Shown: positions 1 to 8,667 of the stretch, piece after piece
Layout: every line of letters starts with the position of its first letter
Numbering within the stretch: position 1 is the stretch's first letter
Assembly: GCA_018806915.1 (NCBI GenBank)
Contig: JAGKQI010000081.1
Span: 434,001-498,000, forward strand
DNA length: 64,000 nucleotides
Origin: Phytophthora colocasiae
Taxonomy: Eukaryota > Oomycota > Peronosporomycetes > Peronosporales > Peronosporaceae
Reading direction: 5' to 3'
Translations under genes and position numbers: made by a program
The notes under the pieces: generated by a model
What the model was told of the DNA's origin: nothing
Databases searched by the model: none
What the model saw: only the letters and a program-made list of their open reading frames with translations

Positions 1-2412
1 AGTTCTTGAGCAGCCGCAGAATTGGTTTCGTCAAAAGTCACGTGACAGGATGTGATGATCGCCCCTCGCGTACAGTCAAGAATTTTCCAGCCTTTTTGGT
101 TGTCAGCATAGCCAACAAAAACACCCCGCACAGACCGGTAGTCCAGCTTCTGCCGTTTTTGACCCGCACGAGCTTTCGGGTGCGTTTTCGTCGGCACATA
201 CACGTAAGCAAGCGCACCAAACTCTCGAAGGTTACTAACATCAGGTGCTTGTCCGTGCCATAGCTCATATGGCGTGACTCCAGTGCCCGCAGAGAGAGTA
301 CGGTTGTACGCGTAGACCATCGACAAGATCGCTTCGCCCCAGAGTTGCTTAGGTGCGTTGGCAGCAATGAGAACCGTCCTCACTTTGTTGAATAGCACGC
401 GAAATCTCACTTCAGACATGCCATTTTGTTCAGGCGTGTATGCGATGGTCGTATCCCGCTCGACTCCATTCTCTCGACAGTAAGTAGTAAATTGGTCACT
501 CAAATACTCACCACCGTTGTCACTGATGAACTTGTGAATTGCGCGATTGTGCTTCGTTTCAACCAGTGCCTTGTAGTCCAGAAAGCAGCGAAAGAACTCC
601 GATCTCTGTCGAAGCAGACGCACAGTGCAGTAGCGAGAATATCCATCGACGAAAAGCAAGACGTACCGCTCCAGTTTGAGAGATGGATACTCCACGGGCC
701 CAGCAATGTCACTGTGGACAACCGCGTTTGGTCCATCCATGTCTAAACGCTGGGACATTTTGAAGGATGCACGTCGCTTCGTGCCCAGTTCGCATGCGTC
801 ACAAGGAAGACGATCAGTCTCAGGTTTCAAATTCATTCCAGTCACTATCTGCTGCTTGGACATTTTGCTGATGATAGCTTTGCTTGCGTGCCCGAGACGA
901 CGGTGCATTAAGTCCAGTGTTAAATCAGGGCGCACCGCGAGTGCTTCAGGCGTGGGCAGCGTCGATCGCAGTATGTACAGGCCATTCGGACTTGGGCAGC
1001 AGGTAATCTTGAAGAAATCGTTGGCGATGATGGCGGAACCGGGAATGGAGTGGAAATCAAAGCGTGTGCCTTGGTGAGCAGCTTGGCTTACCGACAGCAA
1101 GTTCATGCCCAACTTCGGCACCAGCAGAACATTACCCAGGCGCACCTGTGCAACCTGTCCGTTGTCCATAACTACATTAAGTAGTACGGTACCCCGACCT
1201 TCGACCGGCACACGGTCATTGTTTGCAACTCGAACTGTCTTGCGCGTTGCTCGCTGGTCACATTCCAACTCAGTGAACAGCGCTCTGTTGCTGGTCATGT
1301 GGTCTGTGCATCCAGAGTCGATCACCCACAGAATTTCTTCCGAAGTACTAGTTACCAGTGCTTTGCTAGTCACAGCCGCCAGACCCAAAGTTTCTCCTAG
1401 CACAGCCGGAAGTGGCTCTATGCCAGGGTTGTCAATGTTGTCACCACTGTCTACAGTCACAACTGTGGCTGCGTTGCGATCATTCTGTTCGTCTTCCACC
1501 GGTATTCCTCTTTCTCGGAGGTGTCTGCGTCTAAGATGACAGTTTTGCTTTACATGGCCGGTCTTCTGGCAATAAAAGCATGGATGCGGAGGCTGGTAGG
1601 GAGTGGAACGCGTACCCATTCTTTGGCTTGGAGTGCGAACGCTCTTTCTTGCAGCAACGAGAAGTGCTTCAATCCGCTGCAGAGCGTCGGAATCCCGCTC
1701 GGTGGTCGCAGCATTCACTTCAATGACCGCAGACGGGTGGTCATGTTTTCTTCGTGAGTATTCCGCCATTACACTACTTTCCATCACAGACCATGGGAGA
1801 GGTTGGTCTTGAGTAAAATAAATGCTTTTGAATTGAGACCACGAATCCGGCAGGCTAGTCAGGAGTTGGCACACCTTCTCCTTGTCATCAACCGGTTTTG
1901 ATTGACGCCCCAGTTTTTCCGCAAGCGTTTTCAACTTGTTCAAGTGGGCAGTCATTTCATCACCTTCCGAGTATTTGAGAGCAATGAATTGTTCTCGCAG
2001 GGCGACAAGATTGCCCCAGTTCTTAGGCTCGTAAGTCTTCCAAGTACTCAAACACCTCGAAAGCGTACCGCTTGCTACCGACGCTAACAACTAAGTCGTC
2101 AGTAAGAGTTTCCAGCAGAAACGCTTTTGCAGCTTTCTCACGGCGCCAGAAGTCTTCTTCACGTGACGATCCGCGCCGTGGTGGCATTTCACGTAGGATC
2201 ACAATGTTCCAGAGGTTCTTCGCATCGAGGCGTGACTTGACTCGCATCTTCCAGGCAGTGTAGTTCGAGCCGTTGAAGCTCATGGCAGAGTTCCATTTCA
2301 TGGACATGAAATCGCTGTTCTCGGAAGTGTTTGGGCTCATAACCTGTTGTTTTGAGGCGAGTGTAAGGAGTGAAGGGAACGGAGAAGGATGTTCAGCTTG
2401 AGGTAAATTCAA
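1..2412 (-). pseudogene. Ty1/Copia gag-pol, truncated by window edge and frameshifted
   Basis: Reads right to left and runs off the left edge. The gag N-terminus (about 2340-2025) has a UBN2-type segment, FNGSNYTAWKMRVKSRL. The frame then meets a TAA at 2023-2025. The next frame (codon phase of base 2021) reads on as NWGNLVALREQF and keeps the same phase through the CCHC knuckle near 1580 (CFYCQKTGHVKQNC), the protease region and the integrase core (VHSDIAGP, SDNGGEY near 521, TPEQNG near 425) to base 1. One single-base indel therefore separates gag from the rest. Reverse transcriptase and RNase H would lie outside the window. No LTR was found on the right side, so the element may be truncated there. 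It is the element's own replication polyprotein, not a host gene. Confidence 0.88.
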
Positions 2413-2546
2413 GAGTGAGTGGACACGAAGTCTTGTAGCTCTCCTTCCGTGTCCTTAACGTATCCTACATCAGATCTTGAGTGCTATCTTACAAACGGCG
2501 ACATTGCAGCTGCTGTAAACTCAACAACCTCAAGCATCGAGCTTCT

Positions 2547-2613
2547 CTACAGGAGTGGGGTTTGAACCCACGCCACCTGATAAGCAACAGCCTATCTAAG
2601 CGCACGCCCTATA
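2547..2613 (-). other. tRNA-like sequence, possibly a SINE head
   Basis: On the minus strand a perfect 5-bp T stem (GTGGG/CCCAC) encloses the loop TTCAAAC, which also matches the Pol III B box. A seven-pair acceptor stem with two wobbles can form between TATAGGG (2613-2607) and TCCTGTA (2554-2548). The middle is too short: the D arm is poor and the anticodon stem is mostly wobble pairs with an eight-base loop, so a working tRNA is unlikely. An A-box-like GCTTAGATAGG is present. A degenerate tRNA or a tRNA-derived SINE fits best. Confidence 0.45.
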
Positions 2614-2742
2614 GGCATACTAAAATTGCAGAGCAAGCAAAACACCTTTTAAACTTTCACCTCAAATAATTAATAAAATTTTAGGTGGAAGAAAAATAAT
2701 TTGTTACAGTTTTATCACTTGGTAAGATAATGGCCTCTTCAA

Positions 2743-2831
2743 GGGTCAACTTCTGCGCAAGTTGCGCAGAAGTTGACCCAAAAAGAGACTTGCGCACGAG
2801 TTGACCTGCGCAGAGTTTGACCCAAAAAAAG
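2743..2831. repeat. Perfect 18-bp palindrome plus degenerate direct repeats
   Basis: GGGTCAACTTCTGCGCAA (2743-2760) is followed, after one base, by its exact reverse complement (2762-2779). Two more diverged copies of the TGCGCAGAAGTTGACC motif follow in direct orientation up to about 2831. The cluster lies about 370 bp upstream of the first ORF of the YR retrotransposon and may mark its 5' end. No matching copy was seen at the other end. Confidence 0.7.
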
Positions 2832-3199
2832 GCATACCACCTGTACGACCGCAATTCGTCCCGTGCGCGACAGTCTGTTCGGTATCTTTTCCGTCAGAAT
2901 AGCGATCGAATCGTGGAAACGTTCCTGATGGGGAACGTAGATCTGGATGCAGGCGGAGGTGATCTCTTCAGCATCTCTAAGCTTCAACAGTGTGCGGAGA
3001 TTCGACGCTTACACTATGGTAAGCATCCGGAGGATGCTTTGTTTTCCGGATCAATCGATAGGAGTTTCACGTATAGTTAGGATCAGAACCCAAGACGACA
3101 GTAACGGACAGGACGCTGAGAGTCTGTAGGAGGCTCACTTTCCAGTTTTCTGCCTGCCGATAACGAGCCCAAGAGCCTCAAACCCCTGTTTCTCAACCC

Positions 3200-4396
3200 A
3201 TGCCCACTCTAACCGCGGGAGATATTGCCTTCGTAGGCCCTACGCACGTGCCTTCACTCGAAAACTTCACGTATGTGCGCGTTACGAAGGTTCATGGGAC
3301 ATCGGCTACTGTAAGACGCACTGGGCCAGACAGCACCGAGGAGAGCCCAGAGTTTGATGTCAAGGTCTCCTCCTTACGCCATCGCATCGTTAGTGACGAT
3401 GAAACCGAGCACTGGCCGGGATCCTACGTAGGCCACCCGATTGCATTTGTCCAGACAAACGGAGAAGCGAGTGATCAATGGGCTTACGGATTGGTTACCG
3501 GCTACAGCATGGATGCTAAATTAGCCCAACTACATGTACGATGCGGCATCTCGTCTCTCAGGGTTGGTCTAACGACCCCTCCAACAATAATCGCTGTTGA
3601 TCGGCTCAACTATGCTCTACAAACCGGCGCTTCCCTCAACGTGATGGCCTTAAACGCACTCGAGCTACTGGATCGCCAAAATGAGGTGATTGTGGCATGT
3701 GGGAAAAGTAGATCCGGTCTTCCAGTAAGCGTGACGACGACGATATTAAGCGTACCGTTCAACCCTGAGGAGATTGTTTCCCTCATCAAACCCGACACAC
3801 TGGAAATTGTATCAGTCCGCCGCCAGCACATTGTCGACTGCGAGCTCGACGGACGCAGTGGTAACCATTCTGACGTCTTTACGGATACTCAGGCCACCTC
3901 GGATGCAGCGCAGTTAGGATCTTCACCTGACATGACTAACAATATTAACCTCGCTTTTAGTGATTCAGATGACGAAGGTAAAACCGAGGACCAAGTTTTA
4001 CAGCGAGACGACATCAACAGTGTCCGCTTCCAGAACCGACCGCTCCACAAGCGGTACCGCCCAAGTCCACCAGAAGAACACGACGATCTTATCCTGGACC
4101 AGGTCGACATCCCTGTGCTGCAGACAACTGGTGACGCTCAAGCCTCAGCGTTCCGCCCTTCGGCTATGGAGAAGCTCGTTCACGACGCAGTTGTCCACCC
4201 CTCACTACTCGGTAAGAACCCGCAATTTGTTATTGAATCTGCGCAACAAGGACCCCGGACCAAGTTTTTAGCGACCCCCCCAGTGCTACGACTCGCATAT
4301 GATCTCAGCTTTGGCATCAGAGGCTTGTCAGTGATGCATTTCCGGCGCTTCATTCAGGAGCTTGAGCCACACTCGTCAATGACAGAATCAACATGA
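3200..4396 (+). CDS. ORF1 of the YR retrotransposon (putative Gag, 398 aa)
   Basis: Begins with ATG at 3200 and ends in the overlap ATGA at 4393-4396, which is also the start of the next ORF. No catalytic motif or zinc knuckle is visible. The middle (residues about 210-300) is rich in acidic residues and serine. By position and lack of enzyme motifs it is most likely the structural protein, but no family was recognised. The stop-start overlap suggests that translation of the second ORF is coupled to this one. A small hairpin (AAGCATCC/GGATGCTT, about 3020-3040) lies in the leader. Confidence 0.65.
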   Translation: MPTLTAGDIAFVGPTHVPSLENFTYVRVTKVHGTSATVRRTGPDSTEESPEFDVKVSSLRHRIVSDDETEHWPGSYVGHPIAFVQTNGEASDQWAYGLVTGYSMDAKLAQLHVRCGISSLRVGLTTPPTIIAVDRLNYALQTGASLNVMALNALELLDRQNEVIVACGKSRSGLPVSVTTTILSVPFNPEEIVSLIKPDTLEIVSVRRQHIVDCELDGRSGNHSDVFTDTQATSDAAQLGSSPDMTNNINLAFSDSDDEGKTEDQVLQRDDINSVRFQNRPLHKRYRPSPPEEHDDLILDQVDIPVLQTTGDAQASAFRPSAMEKLVHDAVVHPSLLGKNPQFVIESAQQGPRTKFLATPPVLRLAYDLSFGIRGLSVMHFRRFIQELEPHSSMTEST

Positions 4397-5040
4397 CGAA
4401 CTTCGGACGATCGAATGCACTTCAGCCGGCTTCACCTCCTTCCTGTGTCCGCGACATTGTCGACGCCTTCGAGACGCTGCTCCTCTTTGCCCAAGGATTC
4501 TACAACAACACTGTCTATGACTTCATCAAGACTGGTGCGGCGTTCATGGCAAGAATTTCGGTGCTCTCACAACCCGACGTGGCCGCGTGCAATATGCTGG
4601 TCCACTGGATAAACTCCAAACTCGGGAAGTTCCGCAGTGAGATCATTGCATCAAACCTCCAGACAGCAGTGCAAGTTGGACTCGAGTTCACCAGAAAGGA
4701 TGACCATCTGATGGAACTATACGAAGCCCTTCAACAGAAGCAGAGAACAGCTCAGGTATTACCGAAACACCCACGAGGAACAACGACGAACCGACCAAAC
4801 CCCGTTCGCACAGCAAAACAGTCCACTGTACCTCGCGAGTTGCTCGACATGTTGCCTAAACAAGGCCACAAGACACTGTGTATGCGCTACTTGTCAAAGA
4901 AAGGGTGCACGGGACCAACTCAGGGTCACTGCTTCGACCCTAGTCGAGCGCACTTCAAGCCACTCGCACTCCCTGCCGATGCTAAGGCCTACATCGACAA
5001 AAACTTCGGTGTACTAGCGTCGGAATTTGCCGATCTGTGA
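4393..5040 (+). CDS. ORF2 of the YR retrotransposon with CCCH zinc finger (215 aa)
   Basis: Starts at the ATG embedded in the stop of ORF1. Near the C-terminus the segment LCMRYLSKKGC, then HCFDPSRAH, gives a C-X8-C-X7-C-X5-H spacing typical of a CCCH zinc finger, suggesting binding of the element RNA. It is probably part of a Gag-like particle together with ORF1, in place of a CCHC knuckle. Function is inferred from the motif and from the place between ORF1 and the polymerase. Confidence 0.65.
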   Translation: MTNFGRSNALQPASPPSCVRDIVDAFETLLLFAQGFYNNTVYDFIKTGAAFMARISVLSQPDVAACNMLVHWINSKLGKFRSEIIASNLQTAVQVGLEFTRKDDHLMELYEALQQKQRTAQVLPKHPRGTTTNRPNPVRTAKQSTVPRELLDMLPKQGHKTLCMRYLSKKGCTGPTQGHCFDPSRAHFKPLALPADAKAYIDKNFGVLASEFADL

Positions 5041-5166
5041 CGCCAATCTGCTGCCCCAGATCCGATATGTCACGGATAGATAGCCCAGCCATCGCTACAT
5101 GTCGGTTTTGGGCAGTCTCAGTTCTCAGCAGCGGGAGTACATGCTTCCGGGACAGATCTCCACAAC

Positions 5167-7278
5167 GTGAGAGTACAGGCTCTTGCGTCTCAGACTTCAG
5201 GAGTACAGGCTCTTGAAAATGCAATTCAGACTATCCGGCCATCACTATCAGAAGATGAGTTATTCATCCAGCGAGGGAAGAGTGCACTTGACAGTTTTCA
5301 TCGAACCCAGACGGCCATCAGGCAAGCCTCGGCAGAAGAGCGAGATGAGGCCTTTCGCCAATTCGCCGAACGGTATGGCGTGCAGTTACCGAACACAAAC
5401 GCTGTGCAACATGGAGAACTTGACAAAAAGCGTATCAGTGCAGTGTCCAGCGTAGCACGACGCTCTGGTTTAGAACTGGCTCAGTTTGTAAGAGTTTATC
5501 GGCATCAGACACCATCATATCCCCGGCCGAACAAGGATTTGTTCGAACTGACCGTCTCCACGAAACCGGAGATCAATCAGCTCACAACCCAGTGGAGTTC
5601 AATAGTTCGGCATGGTGTCGTACCCGCGTGGAAACCAAACAGACCAGCCAGACAGCTCTCGCGACCTTCTAACCATAAAATTCCGGCCGCCCATTACCAG
5701 CTAGTACGAGACCACATCCTCAAAGGCGAACAAGAAGGACGCTATCTTGTCGTGGAAGTCGATCTACTGAATCAGTGGCCGGAAATCTACATCAGCCTGG
5801 TTGGAGTCACAGAAAAATCACAGTCACTGGCAACGATCCGGGTCATCAATGACTACTCTTACCCACCCGATGTCTCTGTCAACGACTTTACGGATCGAAG
5901 TACATTTCCGGATATTTCATACAACCCCCCTCGCGATATTGCTCGTCGAATTTTTGAGCTACGAACCAGATTTCCCGGTCATGTGATTTTGATAATGCTT
6001 GGCGATGTCTCGGGCGCATTTCGACACATTCCAGTAGCAGCAGAACACGTTCACATGTTCGGATTTCGGTTCGACGGGTACATCGTGATCGACTTAGCCT
6101 GCGGATTTGGCTGGTGCGGATCTCCAGCGTTTTACGCGGTCGCCGGGTCACTGATCAGTTACTTGTACCAGCAGCAACGGCCACATCGATTTCTGTCACC
6201 GCTCGATTCGACCTGCTTCGTGGGGAACTACTGGTGCGACGACCACACGTGCCTCGAAGTTAACACAGGAACCCGGTGTGAGGAAGCCAACTGGGCACTG
6301 CGGAAGGCAATGGCGACAGTGCTGGGACCCACAGCAGTAAACGAGAAGAAATTCACAGGATGGTCTACCGAGCTCAAGGCTCTCGGTTTGATGTGGAATA
6401 CGGTGTCTGGAACGGTGGCGGTTCCCGATGATAAAATTGCCAAAGCACGACTACGCATTCAAGAACTCCTCCACGCCGACAAATCCACGCGTTCAACAAT
6501 CAACAAATTATTAGGAAGTCTCCGCTACGTCTCAACCTGCTTTCCTCCGGCCCGGGCATTCTATCAAAATCTCCAAGTGTTCGTGACAACATTTCCACGT
6601 CATCACGTCCGTCACCAATTACCCAAAGACGTTCGCGAAGATTTGAGATGGTATCTAGCCGTGCTTATCCAGGGGAAGAAATTCAACTCCATTCCAGTGG
6701 AACATTTCGCACAGCTACTGCCACCGTCACGCCACGTCTTCATGGACGCTTCCGATACTGGTGTGTGCGTATTGGAAGTACAGCTCAAGCAGTACATCCG
6801 CGTGCAATTCAGCGAAGCGGTACGACAAACATTTGCCGTCACGAAAACACACAACTCGATCAATGTCCGCGAGCTGATGGGGCCTGCCCTCGCAGCACTC
6901 CATTGGGGTCCAAGGTGGACATCAACAGGGCGTGACAAAACCCACGTCCGAATGTGGATCGACAATACCAGTGCAGTCGCTTGGCTTGAAAAACGTGCAA
7001 GTCAACATCCAATAGTACGAGCTTACAACAGGTTCATTTCCCTGGCAGAATTCCAACACTCATTCTCATGTTCAGCAGCACACATACCAGGGGACAACAA
7101 TACGATGGCGGACGCTGGATCCAGGGCTTGGAGCGCAAATCATTCATTATACCCTCTGTATTCTTGGACACAGATACAGATTCTTCCGCCGTGCTCCGCG
7201 GACATGCTCTCGCAGGTTCAACTTCCGGGAAGTACTCAACACACTGGCACCAGTGGTGCACATTCTCACACCAACTAG
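5167..7278 (+). CDS. Reverse transcriptase and RNase H of the YR retrotransposon
   Basis: About 703 residues. The reading frame opens at a GTG, with no obvious ATG near the start, so it may be made by reinitiation or frameshifting from ORF2. Palm motifs include GDVSGAFRHIPV, FGWCGSPAF and NYWCDDH; the last replaces the usual Y-x-DD with WCDD. A second half (residues about 515-660) has RNase H-like acidic positions in FMDASD, ELMGPAL, MWIDNTSAV and GDNNTMADAGS. The recombinase ORF overlaps its 3' end in another frame. The element would copy its RNA into circular or linear DNA for recombinase insertion. Confidence 0.85.
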   Translation: MRVQALASQTSGVQALENAIQTIRPSLSEDELFIQRGKSALDSFHRTQTAIRQASAEERDEAFRQFAERYGVQLPNTNAVQHGELDKKRISAVSSVARRSGLELAQFVRVYRHQTPSYPRPNKDLFELTVSTKPEINQLTTQWSSIVRHGVVPAWKPNRPARQLSRPSNHKIPAAHYQLVRDHILKGEQEGRYLVVEVDLLNQWPEIYISLVGVTEKSQSLATIRVINDYSYPPDVSVNDFTDRSTFPDISYNPPRDIARRIFELRTRFPGHVILIMLGDVSGAFRHIPVAAEHVHMFGFRFDGYIVIDLACGFGWCGSPAFYAVAGSLISYLYQQQRPHRFLSPLDSTCFVGNYWCDDHTCLEVNTGTRCEEANWALRKAMATVLGPTAVNEKKFTGWSTELKALGLMWNTVSGTVAVPDDKIAKARLRIQELLHADKSTRSTINKLLGSLRYVSTCFPPARAFYQNLQVFVTTFPRHHVRHQLPKDVREDLRWYLAVLIQGKKFNSIPVEHFAQLLPPSRHVFMDASDTGVCVLEVQLKQYIRVQFSEAVRQTFAVTKTHNSINVRELMGPALAALHWGPRWTSTGRDKTHVRMWIDNTSAVAWLEKRASQHPIVRAYNRFISLAEFQHSFSCSAAHIPGDNNTMADAGSRAWSANHSLYPLYSWTQIQILPPCSADMLSQVQLPGSTQHTGTSGAHSHTN

Positions 7279-7626
7279 GTTGGTCACCATGGATTACGGA
7301 ACCAGGTCGCGCGGCGAACAAGAAGCTGGGGTGCTTTGCTGTATACTGTTGGAAGTATGGATGGAACAAGGCTCGGCAAGGAAATACGTTTGGGACCATC
7401 AAACTCAAGCTGGCCAGCATCCGGTGGTACCACAAGAGCTACATTGGAATCGACCTCACGGCATCACCCGACTTCACGGTACTTCTGCAAGGTATTAAGC
7501 GCCTATCACCGCCAGTTCACAAGCTCCAACCAATTACACCAGCTTTCCTGCGACTACTGTATCATCGACTGGATCTTCAGCAGCCTCAGCATCGCCTTCT
7601 GTGGGGCAGTGTATTGGTAGGATTCT
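7068..7626 (+). pseudogene. Tyrosine recombinase, 5' part, split by Gypsy insertion
   Basis: N-terminal SAM-like DNA-binding half of a YR recombinase, overlapping the end of the RT/RNase H ORF in another frame. Similarity stops exactly at the Gypsy LTR at 7627; ATTCT at 7622-7626 is the target duplication. On the far side (14308) the same reading frame resumes with FFFLLRRSEYL, a motif found in recombinases of such elements. The split is therefore caused by the insertion and is not an intron. Confidence 0.85.
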
Positions 7627-7811
7627 TGTATCAGATTAGATAGCCAATAGGAATAGGAATCAGGTAGTACCTTTAATTAGTAATTCCAGTGCAGATGTAG
7701 GAGAGGCTGTGGCGCCCAGCAGCTCCATCCTCTCCGAACTGCAGGGAGGGCAGCACTTTGTATTCTGCGCCCGACCCCAAACAACTCCCTCCTTGAGTTC
7801 ATTTTGAATCA
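7627..7811 (+). repeat. 5' LTR of Gypsy-1
   Basis: 185 bp with TG...CA ends. It is followed after one base by a primer-binding-like sequence, TGGTAGCACTTGTTGG at 7813-7828, whose start resembles the complement of an initiator-tRNA 3' end. Confidence 0.97.
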
Positions 7812-7812
7812 C

Positions 7813-7828
7813 TGGTAGCACTTGTTGG
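7813..7828 (+). other. Primer-binding site of Gypsy-1
   Basis: TGGTAGCACTTGTTGG lies one base after the 5' LTR. TGG at the start pairs with the universal CCA tail of tRNA; TGGTAGCA matches the usual initiator-Met type of site at the first eight positions. Confidence 0.65.
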
Positions 7829-7848
7829 TCCCAGCCCCTTTGAAGCCC

Positions 7849-8667
7849 ATGCCTCAGACGAACGCCCAACTTCGTGCGGAGATCGATCGACTCAACCAGG
7901 CGATGGCGGACCGCTCGAAGGTCCCCAGCCATCTGCCTAAGTTCACTGGGAAGCGAGGGGAAGACGTGAGAGAGTGGCTCTTCCAAGTGGAGAACGCGTG
8001 TCGAATCAACGGCATCGCAATCGAAGACGCAAGTACTCGCCTTCCAGGCATCGCTGGATCAGCGATGGAGAAGCCGGCATCCGGCTGGTTTCTTCACTGG
8101 TCATCGACAACTCGAAATGAGGAGCACACGTGGGGGATTTTCCGTGAGCATGTGCTCCAACATTTCGAAGCATCGAACTACCAGTCGGTGCTCCGCGAGA
8201 GACTTCAACGCCTCAAGCAAACGGCGGACATCGAGACGTACAACGGCGACTACTCAGCACTTATCTTTCGGGTGGAAGGTATGAGCGTTCTCGACCAAGT
8301 TTTGAACTACGCGAACGGCCTCAAGCCCCGGACGCGCAGCTACGTCAAGCTCGAGAACCCCGAGACGCTGAGCGACGCCATGGACCTAGCGGTCAAGTAT
8401 GAGGTAACCCACTTCGTGGAAGACGTGCGCGACCGTCAAGTTCGTTCCGACAAGAAGAAAAATGTTAACGACGACAACGAGAAGCAACAACCACGCTTCA
8501 AGGGAAAGCCGTTTCGTGGGAAAAGTAGCTTCAAACCAAGAGCTAAGTCGGAAATCAAGGAGACCCGTACGTGCCACTTCTGCAAGAAGCCAGGCCACAT
8601 CAAGGCTAACTGCTACGCTTGGAAGAACGAACAAGCCAAGCAGGGAAACGACAAACCGCGTCAGTGA
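7849..8667 (+). CDS. Gag of Gypsy-1
   Basis: Starts at ATG 7849. A retrotransposon-Gag (capsid) helical domain spans roughly residues 35-190, with the typical LPKFTGKRGEDVREWLFQVE opening. A basic linker leads to a CCHC knuckle, CHFCKKPGHIKANC, near the C-terminus. It forms the particle that packages element RNA. The pol frame lies one base back and overlaps by about 49 bases (8619-8667), consistent with -1 frameshifting to make Gag-Pol; no slippery site was verified. Confidence 0.9.
   Translation: MPQTNAQLRAEIDRLNQAMADRSKVPSHLPKFTGKRGEDVREWLFQVENACRINGIAIEDASTRLPGIAGSAMEKPASGWFLHWSSTTRNEEHTWGIFREHVLQHFEASNYQSVLRERLQRLKQTADIETYNGDYSALIFRVEGMSVLDQVLNYANGLKPRTRSYVKLENPETLSDAMDLAVKYEVTHFVEDVRDRQVRSDKKKNVNDDNEKQQPRFKGKPFRGKSSFKPRAKSEIKETRTCHFCKKPGHIKANCYAWKNEQAKQGNDKPRQ

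Noticed and set aside
2817..3080. 87-codon ORF upstream of the YR element
   Set aside because: Not recognised; probably leader sequence of the retrotransposon.
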